NCBI RefSeq assembly: GCF_000717025.1
Contig: NZ_JNXG01000001.1
Location: forward strand, 636,548-700,547
Source: Streptomyces atroolivaceus
Lineage (GTDB): Bacteria; Actinomycetota; Actinomycetes; Streptomycetales; Streptomycetaceae
Direction: 5' to 3'
DNA: 64,000 nucleotides
Below the pieces are notes generated by a model. It ran no database searches and was not told the origin of the DNA. It saw only the letters and a list, made by a program, of their open reading frames with translations. The number at the start of each line of letters is the position of its first letter. The stretch's first letter is position 1. A program made the position numbers and the translations under genes. Below, one piece after another: positions 1-8,395 of the stretch.

Positions 1-1
1 C

Positions 2-955
2 CGCGTGGGCGATCCGGGGACGACGTACGGGCACTTCGCCCTGACACTCACCATGTACCCGGCGGACCCGAACGCCGACGAACGCCATGTCGCGCTCGAC
101 GACAAGCCCTTCGACCTCCGGCGCGGAGGCGGGGACGACATCGCGGCCGCGGCGGACGAGGCCGTGCCGCACCCCCTGGGCGACGGCGGACTCGGTGAGT
201 ACGAGAGCCACCTGGTGACGGCCAGGGCCCTGTGCGGGGACGGAGGCGATATCTCCTCCGTCGAGGCCTCGGCCGTCGCCAAGTACGCGGACGTCGCCAC
301 GCCCGAGGACCGCCGCACGCTCGCGGTTCTGGCGCGGCAGGCCGTGGAGAGGGCTGCCGAGGAACAGGGGTGCTCCACCGAACTCCCCGCACTGCCCGCC
401 GAGTTCCCCGAGCCGGCGTTCGCCCTCCGCCCGGCGGCCGAGGCCGGCGGGACGTGCGCCTGGTACGGCCGTCTCATAGCCGCCGAGGGACGTGGCTCGC
501 TTCCCGACCGCGCACTCGCCGCGCCGGCCGGGAAGGCGAGCTCCCACGACGCCTGCCTGCTCGCGCTCGGCGAGGACGAGACCCGGAGGGTCTGGCCCGC
601 GTACGAGAAGAGCACGGAGCGCCCGCGGGACCTCGAGATCGTGCTCTCGGGCTCTCCCCTGTGGATGAAGACCGAGACCCTCGTCGGCGACGGCACCAGA
701 GGAGTGCGGACCGGCGTGCTGGGCCGGACCGCGATCCGCCCCGGCAGCGCGGGTACGGACGAGTTCGCCTGGTGGGCCTCCTCCGTCTGCGACGGCCGGC
801 CCGCCCTGCACGTGATGCAGGTGGCCTACCCGTACGACCACATCCTCCGCGACCGGCTGGAGCCCGTCTTCCGGGCGTACGTCGACGACGCCACCGCGCG
901 CCGGGGCTGTACCGGCCTCACCTTTCCCGAGGCCTCGGACTTCGCCAGGAGTTGA
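2..955 (+). CDS. Hypothetical protein, 5' end outside window
   Basis: The frame is open from base 2, and the first possible start inside the window is a GTG at 5, so the true start probably lies upstream. About 316 residues are visible. I do not recognise the family. The visible part has no clear membrane segment. Several cysteines are spread along it, in the contexts 'TARALCGD', 'EQGCSTE', 'GTCAWYGR', 'HDACLLA', 'SSVCDGR' and 'RRGCTGL', which would fit an exported, disulfide-bonded domain whose signal or anchor is cut off by the window edge. It ends 18 bases before the next gene on the same strand. Confidence 0.6.
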   Translation, partial: RVGDPGTTYGHFALTLTMYPADPNADERHVALDDKPFDLRRGGGDDIAAAADEAVPHPLGDGGLGEYESHLVTARALCGDGGDISSVEASAVAKYADVATPEDRRTLAVLARQAVERAAEEQGCSTELPALPAEFPEPAFALRPAAEAGGTCAWYGRLIAAEGRGSLPDRALAAPAGKASSHDACLLALGEDETRRVWPAYEKSTERPRDLEIVLSGSPLWMKTETLVGDGTRGVRTGVLGRTAIRPGSAGTDEFAWWASSVCDGRPALHVMQVAYPYDHILRDRLEPVFRAYVDDATARRGCTGLTFPEASDFARS

Positions 956-973
956 GCATCCGGAGGGAGCACG

Positions 974-1804
974 ATGTCACAGGCGCCGGTTAGTCTCGCC
1001 CGTATGCCCCCGGCCAAGAAGCGCCCGCGCGCCTACGACCTCAGCCGGACCCGCAGCGCGGTCCTGGCCCAGTTCGACCGCGTCCGGGAGGCGGTGGCCG
1101 CGCTGACGGAGGACCAGCTGGCCGGTGCGTCCGGGCTGGGGGAGTGGACCGTACGGGACCTCGCGGCGCACGTGACGACGGCTCTGGAGCGGGTCAGCCG
1201 TGAACTGGAGCTGCCGGAGCCGCCCGGTGCCAGGCCGCAGCTCACCCTGGTCGAGTGGCCCTTCTCCACGGCGGCACGGGCCGAGGGGATCGCGGACGAC
1301 GCCAGGACCCTGGCCGCGGCCAGGCCCGGCCTCGACGCGCTGTACGAGGAGACGGCGGCCCGGTTCGCGGAGCTGGTGCCCGCCGACGCCGGTGACCGGC
1401 TGGTGACGACCCGGGCAGGCACGATGCGGCTGGGCGACTTCCTGGTCACCCGCACCGTCGAGCTCGTCGTCCACACCGACGATCTCCACCGCGCGACCGG
1501 CCTCGACATCCCGTACGACCGCCAGGCGCTCGCCGCCTGCACCCGGCTGCTCGCCGACGCCCTCGCGGACAAGGCGCCCGGTGGCTCCGTCGAGGTGCGC
1601 GTCCCGCCCTTCGCCGTCGTCCAGTGCATCGGCGGGCCCAAGCACACCCGGGGCACGCCGCCGAACGTCGTGGAGACGGACCCGCTCACCTGGGTGCGGC
1701 TGGCCACCGGACGTACGAAGTGGGCGGAGGAGCTCGAAGCGGCGCGGGTCAGCGCCAGCGGGGAGCGGGCCGACCTCACCCCGTTGCTCCCGCTGATGGG
1801 CTGA
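974..1804 (+). CDS. Maleylpyruvate isomerase / sterol-carrier-like family protein
   Basis: 276 residues. The N-terminal part (about 25-180) has the pattern of the DinB-like mycothiol-dependent maleylpyruvate isomerase family: 'GLGEWTVRDLAAHV' with a helix-bundle histidine, then 'VELVVHTDDL'. The C-terminal part (about 190-276) resembles the small SCP2-like domain that follows it in actinobacterial members. The substrate is unknown; relatives use mycothiol, but this one could have another role. ATG at 974 is supported by GGAGGGAG at 962-969; an in-frame ATG at 1004 is an alternative. In S. coelicolor a homologue sits just before purF, as here apart from the intervening lipoprotein and sulfatase. 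Confidence 0.75.
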   Translation: MSQAPVSLARMPPAKKRPRAYDLSRTRSAVLAQFDRVREAVAALTEDQLAGASGLGEWTVRDLAAHVTTALERVSRELELPEPPGARPQLTLVEWPFSTAARAEGIADDARTLAAARPGLDALYEETAARFAELVPADAGDRLVTTRAGTMRLGDFLVTRTVELVVHTDDLHRATGLDIPYDRQALAACTRLLADALADKAPGGSVEVRVPPFAVVQCIGGPKHTRGTPPNVVETDPLTWVRLATGRTKWAEELEAARVSASGERADLTPLLPLMG

Positions 1805-1841
1805 GGGGAACCGGATCGCCCACTCGATCCGTCCCAGGGCC

Positions 1842-2687
1842 ATGCGCACACAACGTATGGCTGTCAGCGTCCTTGCCGTCCTGGCCACCCTCACCCTCGC
1901 CGCGTGCGGTACGGATCCGGGCACCGGAGCGGGATCCGGTGAGTCCGGAGACGGCAGCGGCACCGTGCGGACCGGGCCACCCGTGACCGGGGTCCACTGG
2001 ACCGTGTCCTCCCTGACCGTCGACGGGAAGAAGACCGCTGCCCCCGCCGGCGCCCACGTCGAGATCGGCTCCGACGGGAAGGCCACGGGCAGTCTGGGCT
2101 GCAACCGCTTCACCGCCGAGGCCGCCGTCGACGGCGACAAGGTCACCGTCGGGCCCGGCACGACCACCGAAATGGCGTGCGACGAGGACGTCCAGGCCTT
2201 CGAGAAGGCGATGGGCCGTGCTTTCAGCGGCGAGCTCCGGGCCGCTGTCGCGGGCCGGGGCGACGCGAAGACCCTGACCCTGACCACCGGAGCAGGCGAC
2301 TCCATCGCACTCACCTCCGAGCCTCCCGCCCCGCTGGCCGGGACCGCCTGGAAGGTCACCGGGCTCGTGTCCGGCAGCGTCGCCGCCTCCCTGCCCGCCG
2401 GTACGGAGAACAAGGCGCACCTCACCTTCGGCAAGGACGGCTCGGTGGAGGGGAACCTCGGCTGCAACTCCTTCCACGGCAAGGCCACGGTCTCCGGCTC
2501 CACGCTCACCTTCGGCCCGCTCGCCTCCACCCGGAAGATGTGCCCGGGTCCCGAGATGGACCTGGAACGCGCGCTGCGGGGCGTACTGGAGGGGAGGACG
2601 ACGTACGAGATCGAGCACCGCTCTCTGTCGATCGAGGCCGAGAGCGGCAAGGGCCTCCACGCGTCCGCCCCGGCGGCCAGGGGCTGA
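1842..2687 (+). CDS. META-domain lipoprotein (two META repeats)
   Basis: 281 residues. The N-terminus is a lipoprotein signal peptide ending in the lipobox LAAC (Cys about residue 21), followed by a Gly/Ser linker. Two META (HslJ-like, DUF306) domains follow, at about 45-145 and 165-265. Both carry the family hallmark: 'GSLGCNRFTAEA' in the first and 'GNLGCNSFHGKA' in the second, each followed by 'TxGPxxxTxxxC'. META-domain proteins are exported or surface-anchored and are linked to envelope stress or drug tolerance in other bacteria; the role here is inferred only. It starts 37 bases after the preceding gene and is convergent with the sulfatase gene. Confidence 0.85.
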   Translation: MRTQRMAVSVLAVLATLTLAACGTDPGTGAGSGESGDGSGTVRTGPPVTGVHWTVSSLTVDGKKTAAPAGAHVEIGSDGKATGSLGCNRFTAEAAVDGDKVTVGPGTTTEMACDEDVQAFEKAMGRAFSGELRAAVAGRGDAKTLTLTTGAGDSIALTSEPPAPLAGTAWKVTGLVSGSVAASLPAGTENKAHLTFGKDGSVEGNLGCNSFHGKATVSGSTLTFGPLASTRKMCPGPEMDLERALRGVLEGRTTYEIEHRSLSIEAESGKGLHASAPAARG

Positions 2688-2722
2688 CCGGCCGGGGCTC
2701 GTCCGCGGGGACGCCGAGGTGC

Positions 2723-4186
2723 TCAGGAACCCGTCGGATACGGGAGCAGCCCGGAGTCCGTCCTCTCCCACGACGCCCGCAGCTCGGCCAGCAGCTCAGG
2801 TTCGGCCGCCGCGCGGTCGGCCTGTTCGCGCTGGTCGTCGGCCAGGTTGAACAGCTGGTCGGTCCCGTTCCTCCCGCGGTAGTACTTCCAGTCGCCGCGC
2901 CGCAGTGCCCGCTCCCCGCGCACCCGCCAGAACAGGTCGCGTTCCTTCGGTGCCTCGTCGCGCAGCAGATATCCCGCGAGGCTGATGCCGTCCAGCGGGT
3001 GGGCAGGGTCCGGTCGCGCCCCACCGAGCTCCAGCAGGGTCGCCGTCCAGTCGGGGGAGAACACCGGGAGATCGCTGACCTGGTGACCGTCGATGCGCGC
3101 GGGCCAGCGCAGCACCGAGGGGATACGGATGCCGCCCTCCTGGAGCGAGCTCTTGTTGCCGGAGAGCGGCCAGTTGTAGGAGAAGCGCTCGCCGCCGTTG
3201 TCGCTGGCGAAGAAGACGAGGGTGTCCTCCTCCTGGCCCGACCGCTTCAGCGCCTTCAGCACCTCGCCGACCGAGCGGTCGAGGTCCTCGACCATCTCCG
3301 TGTACTTCTCGATCGAGCCGCCGTCGGCGTGCCGCAGGGCGCCCCGGTCGCCCGCCTTGATCCGGCGGACGACCTCGGCACTGGCCTCCGTGTCGCCGTC
3401 GGCGATCCACGGCCAGTGCGGTGTGGTGAAGTTCAGGTTGAGCAGCCACGGCTTGTCGTGGTCACGCCGCACGTATTCGCTCGCGCGCTCCGTCAGGATC
3501 CGGGTGTAGTAGCGCAGGTCCTTGTATTCGGCATCGCCCTCGTACAGGTCGTACTCGCCGCTCAGACCGAGCTTGGAGTAGTACTCCAGGGCTCCGCCGA
3601 AGTTGCCGAAGAACTCGTCGTAGCCCGACTTGGTCGGGCTGTAGTCGGGCAGGTAGCCGCAGTGCCACTTGCCGATCAGTGCGGTCGAGTAGCCGGCGCC
3701 GCGGAGCAGGGAGGCCAGCGTCGGGTGGGTGGGCTCCAGCCCCACCGACCTGTTGGCTATGGGCTCCGCGAGCCCGCCCTTCGTGCGCCCCGGATAGCGC
3801 CCCGTGTAGAGGCTGAACCGGGTGGGGGAGCAGGTTGCCGACCCCGAGTAGGAGTCGGTGAAGCGCACGCCCTGGCGCCCGATCCGGTCCAGGTTGGGAG
3901 TGCGGATGTGCGGAGCCCCGTACGAGGAGAGATCGGCCCAGCCGAGGTCGTCGCCGAGGATGAACAGGATGTTGGGGCGTCGTGAGTGCCTGCCGCGGGC
4001 GGCACGGAAGGGACGTTCCCGCGTCACCGCGTCGGAGGCCGTCCCGGTGGCGGCGGCTGCTGGGACGGCGGCCTGTATCCCCGCGGCGGTGGCGGCGGTC
4101 GCGCCCACGGCTGTGGTGAAGGCGCGTCGGCTCAGCGACGAGCCGGATCGCTTATCCGAACTCGTATTCGAATCGCGAGAGGTCAT
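2723..4186 (-). CDS. Tat-exported sulfatase (arylsulfatase family)
   Basis: 487 residues. A twin-arginine signal is visible ('LSRRAFTTAVGAT', RR at 20-21) ahead of an Ala-rich hydrophobic stretch, so secretion by Tat is likely. The mature part opens with the sulfatase metal-site strand 'PNILFILGDDLGWADL' and carries the sulfatase signature 'TCSPTRFSLYTGR', in which Cys119 of C-x-P-x-R would become formylglycine. Later motifs 'FFASDNGGE' and 'NKSSLQEGGIRIP' match the family. It should hydrolyse sulfate esters outside the cell; the substrate cannot be read from sequence. The ATG has a GGAG site about 6 bases upstream. A sulfur-type leader peptide at 4386-4478 on the same strand lies 199 bases upstream, pointing to sulfur-starvation control. 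Confidence 0.9.
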   Translation of the reverse strand: MTSRDSNTSSDKRSGSSLSRRAFTTAVGATAATAAGIQAAVPAAAATGTASDAVTRERPFRAARGRHSRRPNILFILGDDLGWADLSSYGAPHIRTPNLDRIGRQGVRFTDSYSGSATCSPTRFSLYTGRYPGRTKGGLAEPIANRSVGLEPTHPTLASLLRGAGYSTALIGKWHCGYLPDYSPTKSGYDEFFGNFGGALEYYSKLGLSGEYDLYEGDAEYKDLRYYTRILTERASEYVRRDHDKPWLLNLNFTTPHWPWIADGDTEASAEVVRRIKAGDRGALRHADGGSIEKYTEMVEDLDRSVGEVLKALKRSGQEEDTLVFFASDNGGERFSYNWPLSGNKSSLQEGGIRIPSVLRWPARIDGHQVSDLPVFSPDWTATLLELGGARPDPAHPLDGISLAGYLLRDEAPKERDLFWRVRGERALRRGDWKYYRGRNGTDQLFNLADDQREQADRAAAEPELLAELRASWERTDSGLLPYPTGS

Positions 4187-4385
4187 GAGGTCTCCAGGGA
4201 GGGCCTCGGGCGCCGGTCGACGGACAGGGCGCGAGGGGGATGGGTGCGACCGCCCCGTCGGGAAGGGCGCACGAGCGGGCGCACCTGGTCACGAGGGGGC
4301 GTAGAAGAAGGGGAGCGGAATGGCGTGCACGCGTGCCGGAGTCCGAGGCGTAAGCCCTACGGAAGGCTCTCGGGGCGCGGCAGGC

Positions 4386-4478
4386 TCAGGCGCGGCGACA
4401 GATCGCGCTCGCGACACGGCCCAGATCGACGTGGCGGCGCTCCACGAGCGTGACCGAAAGATCACCGAGGGGCTGCAT
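4386..4478 (-). CDS. Sulfur-type regulatory leader peptide upstream of sulfatase
   Basis: A 30-codon frame from ATG (4478) to TGA (4386). The peptide is MQPLGDLSVTL followed by VERRHVDLGRVASAICRRA. The C-terminal core 'RRHVDLGRVxSAxC' with one cysteine near the end is the hallmark of the actinobacterial 'putative leader peptide' family, which I recall occurring ahead of sulfur-assimilation genes, where ribosome stalling at the Cys codon is thought to sense cysteine supply. The next gene on this strand is a sulfatase. The 199 bases between them can form a hairpin (4340-4370 region, CCGAG paired with CUCGG), but I see no run of U residues, so the mechanism (attenuation, Rho or translational coupling) is open. 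No strong Shine-Dalgarno is visible before the ATG. Confidence 0.8.
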   Translation of the reverse strand: MQPLGDLSVTLVERRHVDLGRVASAICRRA

Positions 4479-4935
4479 GAGGAAGGAGCCTGCCAACGGG
4501 CCATGGGCCTGTCAACGGTGGTCTCGTACTGCGGACGGCTGTCCCGCGGGCCCTGGGGCCGCCCGGGGCCTGTGGACCCTCGGTGGCAGCCGGGCCGGAC
4601 CGGGCCGCAGGCAGCTCCGGACGGGCTTCCAGGCCCCCGGCCGAGGACTCGCGGTGTGAGGCTCACCACGAAACGAGCGTTCGGCCACCGGCGGCTCCGC
4701 CCGGCGTCCCGGCTCACCGAGCGCCACGACGGGCGTGCTCCCGGCGCGCGGCGCCCTACGTGCCCGACCCGTCGGTAACCGCCGTCTGTCCCGGCCGTCG
4801 GCCGCCTCGAGCCCACTCGGGGCAAGGGCGGGAACACCTCCTCGATCACGCGGGGTGACCGGATGACGTCGGTGGCCGCCGGCCCGGAAACCGTCACGCC
4901 GCCCCGTCCGGAGCCGGTGCCGGGCGCTCACCCAA
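4479..4935. other. Intergenic region between the sulfur leader and purF
   Basis: Divergent promoter region. Open frames here on both strands have no family signature, no good ribosome binding site and no consistent codon bias. It should hold the promoter for the leader-sulfatase transcript, but I cannot place it confidently. Confidence 0.4.
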
Positions 4936-4965
4936 TTCGGACCGGTGGTCGATCTCGCCTACACT
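4936..4965 (+). promoter_or_regulatory. Predicted purF promoter (leaderless)
   Basis: TTCGGA (4936-4941) and TACACT (4960-4965) are 18 bases apart, a good vegetative sigma-HrdB-type promoter. The expected start of transcription, about 7 bases after the -10, falls at or next to the GTG at 4973, and no Shine-Dalgarno precedes that GTG. Confidence 0.55.
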
Positions 4966-4972
4966 CGGTGGC

Positions 4973-6499
4973 GTGCCTCGTGGTGATGGACGACTCAACC
5001 ACGACCTGCTCCCCGGAGAGAAAGGCCCCCAGGACGCTTGTGGCGTCTTCGGTGTCTGGGCTCCGGGTGAAGAGGTCGCCAAGCTCACCTATTTCGGACT
5101 GTATGCCCTGCAGCACCGTGGACAGGAGTCCGCGGGCATCGCAGTGAGCAACGGGTCCCAGATCCTGGTCTTCAAGGACATGGGACTGGTCTCGCAGGTC
5201 TTCGACGAAACGTCTCTGGGATCGCTCCAGGGCCATATCGCGGTCGGTCATGCCCGCTACTCCACCACCGGTGCCTCGGTGTGGGAGAACGCGCAGCCGA
5301 CGTTCCGTGCCACCGCGCACGGCTCGATCGCCCTGGGGCACAACGGCAACCTGGTCAATACGGCCCAGCTCGCCGAGATGGTCGCCGACCTTCCTCGCAA
5401 GGACGGCCGTGCCACCCAGGTCGCGGCGACCAACGACACCGACCTGGTGACCGCGCTGCTCGCCGGCCAGAGAGACGACGACGACAAGCCGCTCACCATC
5501 GAGGAAGCCGCCGCGAAGGTGCTCCCCGAGGTCAAGGGCGCCTTCTCGCTCGTCTTCATGGATGAGCACACCCTCTACGCCGCCCGTGACCCGCAGGGCA
5601 TCCGCCCGCTGGTCCTCGGCCGGCTCGAGCGTGGCTGGGTGGTGGCCTCCGAGTCCGCCGCCCTCGACATCTGCGGTGCCAGCTACGTCCGCGAGATCGA
5701 GCCGGGCGAGCTCGTCGCCATCGACGAGAACGGCCTGCGCACCTCCCGCTTCGCAGAAGCGAAGCCCAAGGGCTGCGTCTTCGAATACGTCTACCTGGCC
5801 CGTCCCGACACCGACATCGCCGGGCGGAACGTCTACCTCTCCCGGGTGGAGATGGGCAGGAAGCTGGCGGCCGAGGCTCCCGTCGAAGCCGATCTGGTCA
5901 TAGCGACGCCGGAATCCGGAACGCCCGCCGCGATCGGTTACGCCGAAGCGAGCGGAATTCCGTTCGGAGCCGGTCTGGTCAAGAACGCCTATGTGGGCCG
6001 TACCTTCATCCAGCCTTCGCAGACCATCCGCCAGCTGGGTATCCGGCTGAAGCTGAATCCGCTGAAGGAAGTCATCAAGGGCAAGCGCCTGGTGGTCGTC
6101 GACGACTCGATCGTCCGCGGCAACACCCAGCGCGCCCTGGTGAGGATGCTCCGCGAGGCGGGCGCCGCAGAGATCCACATCCGGATCTCCTCCCCGCCCG
6201 TCAAGTGGCCCTGCTTCTTCGGCATCGACTTCGCGACGCGCGCCGAGCTGATCGCCAACGGCATGTCCGTGGACGAGATCGCCACCTCCATGGGTGCCGA
6301 CTCCCTCGCGTACATCTCGCTCGACGCGATGGTCGAGGCGACGACGATCGCCAAGCCGAACCTGTGCCGCGCCTGCTTCGACGGCGAATACCCGATGGAG
6401 CTTCCGGACCCGGAGCTGCTCGGCAAGCAGCTGCTGGAGACCGAGCTGGCGGCCGGCCCCGCCGCGACCGCGGCGGCCGACGCACTGCGTCGTCCGTGA
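4973..6499 (+). CDS. purF: Amidophosphoribosyltransferase
   Basis: 508 residues. This enzyme catalyses the first committed step of purine synthesis: PRPP plus glutamine gives phosphoribosylamine. The N-terminal glutaminase (Ntn hydrolase) begins at Cys23 in 'DACGVFGVW' after a 22-residue propeptide, as in the Bacillus-type enzyme. 'QHRGQESAGI' and 'GHARYSTTG' are glutaminase motifs. The C-terminal phosphoribosyltransferase half contains the PRPP loop 'VVVDDSIVRGNT'. Four cysteines ('KGCVFEY', 'KWPCFFG', 'NLCRACF') match the positions that hold the 4Fe-4S cluster in the Bacillus type. GTG 4973 gives the standard N-terminus. purM follows 60 bases downstream and is probably co-transcribed. Confidence 0.97.
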   Translation: MPRGDGRLNHDLLPGEKGPQDACGVFGVWAPGEEVAKLTYFGLYALQHRGQESAGIAVSNGSQILVFKDMGLVSQVFDETSLGSLQGHIAVGHARYSTTGASVWENAQPTFRATAHGSIALGHNGNLVNTAQLAEMVADLPRKDGRATQVAATNDTDLVTALLAGQRDDDDKPLTIEEAAAKVLPEVKGAFSLVFMDEHTLYAARDPQGIRPLVLGRLERGWVVASESAALDICGASYVREIEPGELVAIDENGLRTSRFAEAKPKGCVFEYVYLARPDTDIAGRNVYLSRVEMGRKLAAEAPVEADLVIATPESGTPAAIGYAEASGIPFGAGLVKNAYVGRTFIQPSQTIRQLGIRLKLNPLKEVIKGKRLVVVDDSIVRGNTQRALVRMLREAGAAEIHIRISSPPVKWPCFFGIDFATRAELIANGMSVDEIATSMGADSLAYISLDAMVEATTIAKPNLCRACFDGEYPMELPDPELLGKQLLETELAAGPAATAAADALRRP

Positions 6500-6559
6500 C
6501 CCGGACCGACCGGCTGCTTCCCCACCAGCCCCGTATTCCCACACGAAAGATCCCGGGCA

Positions 6560-7633
6560 ATGTCTGAGACAACAGGTGCTTCCTACGCTGCGGCGGGCGT
6601 CGACATCGAAGCCGGTGACCGCGCCGTCGAGCTGATGAAGGAGTGGGTGAAGAAGACGCAGCGCCCCGAGGTCGCGGGCCTCGGCGGCCTCGGCGGGTTC
6701 GCCGGCCTCTTCGACGCCTCGGCGCTCAAGCGTTACGAGCGCCCCCTGCTCGCCTCCGCCACCGACGGCGTCGGCACGAAGGTCGATCTGGCCCGCCAGA
6801 TGGGCGTGTACGACACCATCGGGCACGACCTCGTCGGCATGGTCGTCGACGACCTGGTCGTCTGCGGCGCGGAGCCGCTCTTCATGACCGACTACATCTG
6901 TGTCGGCAAGGTGCATCCCGAGCGTGTCGCGGCCATCGTGAAGGGCATCGCCGAGGGCTGCGTCCTCGCGGGCTGCGCCCTGGTCGGCGGCGAGACGGCC
7001 GAGCACCCCGGCCTGCTGGGCCCGGACGACTTCGATGTCGCGGGCGCCGGCACGGGCGTGGTCGAGGCCGACCGGCTGCTGGGTCCGGACCGTATCCGTA
7101 AGGGTGACGCCGTGATCGCCATGGCATCGTCCGGTCTTCACTCGAACGGGTACTCGCTCGTGCGCCACGTGGTCTTCGACCGGGCCGGCTGGACCCTGGA
7201 CCGCGAGGTCGAGGAGTTCGGCAGGACGCTCGGCGAGGAGCTCCTCGTGCCCACGAGGATCTACTCCCTCGACTGTCTGGCGCTGACCCGGACGACCGAG
7301 GTGCACGGCTTCAGCCACGTGACCGGCGGTGGCCTGGCCAACAACCTGGCCCGGGTGATCCCGGACGGGCTGCACGCCACGGTGGACCGTGCCACCTGGA
7401 CGCCCGGTGCCGTCTTCGACCTGGTGGGCAAGGCCGGCAAGGTCGAGCAGCTGGAGCTGGAGAAGACGCTCAACATGGGCGTCGGCATGATCGCGGTCGT
7501 CCCGGCCGACTCGGTGGACGCGGCTCTGACGACGCTGGCCGACCGGGGTGTCGACTCCTGGGTCGCCGGTGAGATCACCGAGCGCGGCGACCACGCCACG
7601 GGTGCCGAGCTGACCGGAAGCTACGCACGGTAG
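6560..7633 (+). CDS. purM: Phosphoribosylformylglycinamidine cyclo-ligase
   Basis: 357 residues. AIR synthetase, the fifth step of purine synthesis: it closes the imidazole ring using ATP. Characteristic segments are 'SYAAAGVDIEAGD' at the N-terminus, 'ASATDGVGTKVDLA', 'HDLVGMVVDDLVVCGAEPLFMTD' split by the ATP-binding region, 'GGETAEHPG' and 'ASSGLHSNGYSLVR'. Length is normal for the family (about 340-360). It forms a pair with purF and ends before a palindromic terminator shared with the convergent DUF3073 gene. Confidence 0.96.
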   Translation: MSETTGASYAAAGVDIEAGDRAVELMKEWVKKTQRPEVAGLGGLGGFAGLFDASALKRYERPLLASATDGVGTKVDLARQMGVYDTIGHDLVGMVVDDLVVCGAEPLFMTDYICVGKVHPERVAAIVKGIAEGCVLAGCALVGGETAEHPGLLGPDDFDVAGAGTGVVEADRLLGPDRIRKGDAVIAMASSGLHSNGYSLVRHVVFDRAGWTLDREVEEFGRTLGEELLVPTRIYSLDCLALTRTTEVHGFSHVTGGGLANNLARVIPDGLHATVDRATWTPGAVFDLVGKAGKVEQLELEKTLNMGVGMIAVVPADSVDAALTTLADRGVDSWVAGEITERGDHATGAELTGSYAR

Positions 7634-7746
7634 AACGCCATGACCGTCGGTCCGGCACACCACCGGACCGGCGGGGGGCGGCGCCGGCAGCTGGTCCGCT
7701 CGTCGTGGGAGCGCCCACCGTCCGTCCGTACCGGGACAACACAGAA

Positions 7747-7772
7747 CCCGGTCCGGGCAGGCCCGGACCGGG
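7747..7772. terminator. Bidirectional terminator between purM and DUF3073 gene
   Basis: A perfect 12-bp inverted repeat, CCCGGTCCGGGC at 7747-7758 and its complement at 7761-7772, separated by AG. It lies between two convergent genes. There is no long T run, as is common for Streptomyces terminators. Confidence 0.75.
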
Positions 7773-7791
7773 TTGATGTGTCAGCGCGAGG

Positions 7792-8049
7792 TCAAGCGCC
7801 GCGGCGCTGTGACGACGGACCGGACTGGTCGTCCTCGTCCGCGTCCTCGTCGTCGTTGTACTGATCCGCGTACTGTGCGTACGGGTCATCTTCCTCGTCG
7901 TCGTCCTCGAACGGCTCGGCGTTCGGTGGTTGACTCGAAGGTGATGCGCCCAGCTCATTGGCCAGACGCGACAGATCAGTCCCGCCGCTGCTGTACTTCA
8001 GCTGACGGGCGACCTTGGTCTGCTTGGCCTTTGCCCGGCCGCGCCCCAT
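7792..8049 (-). CDS. DUF3073 family protein
   Basis: 85 residues. The start MGRGRAKAKQTKVARQLKYSS is the conserved basic N-terminus of the DUF3073 family, which is near-universal in actinobacteria. The C-terminal half is very acidic (EDDDEEDDPYAQYADQYNDDEDADEDD), giving a strongly bipolar small protein. Function is unknown. The ATG at 8049 has a GAGGGGG site about 8 bases upstream; a longer in-frame extension to 8106 is not needed. Confidence 0.9.
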   Translation of the reverse strand: MGRGRAKAKQTKVARQLKYSSGGTDLSRLANELGASPSSQPPNAEPFEDDDEEDDPYAQYADQYNDDEDADEDDQSGPSSQRRGA

Positions 8050-8395
8050 GGCTCGACCCCCTCGGTGACGGGGCTCGACGGCCCCAGAGTCTTGACACGC
8101 GTTCATGTTTCAGGACGGACTCTCGGCAGAGAGACCGCGCCCGTGGCTTTAACGGTACCTGCTTCCTCGGCCATACGGTACGCCGCCCGCATCACGCGCC
8201 TCGGTGCAGGACCGCAGAGGAGCCCGTCCTCGCTGGTCAAACCCGATTTTAACCTCTTGTGGACGGCCGACCCGCCGACCGGAGTGAGTCTTGTCTCCCT
8301 CGCGGCCCGCCGGCCGTCCGCCGCCCCCGGCGTGGCCTCCGTCACCGGGCATTCCCCACAGACCGGTGACGGAGGGGCGACGTGGCGGTTACGCG
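8050..8395. other. Intergenic region upstream of the DUF3073 gene
   Basis: 346 bases between two genes that both read leftward. It should contain the promoter of the DUF3073 gene and the end of the valine dehydrogenase transcript. A minus-strand frame of 80 codons (8103-8345) is present, but it shows neither strong third-position GC bias nor a ribosome binding site, so I do not call it. Confidence 0.4.

Noticed and set aside
4289..4897. A 202-codon minus-strand protein covering the sulfur leader
   Set aside because: It is in a different frame from the conserved leader peptide and has random composition; the short leader explains the conserved signal.
4928..7663. A 911-codon open frame on the minus strand
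   Set aside because: It lies antisense to purF and purM, both clear enzymes with conserved motifs; long antisense frames are normal at this GC content.
8103..8345. An 80-codon minus-strand gene between the DUF3073 gene and vdh
   Set aside because: Weak codon bias, no ribosome site and no recognised motif; it probably includes the DUF3073 promoter.
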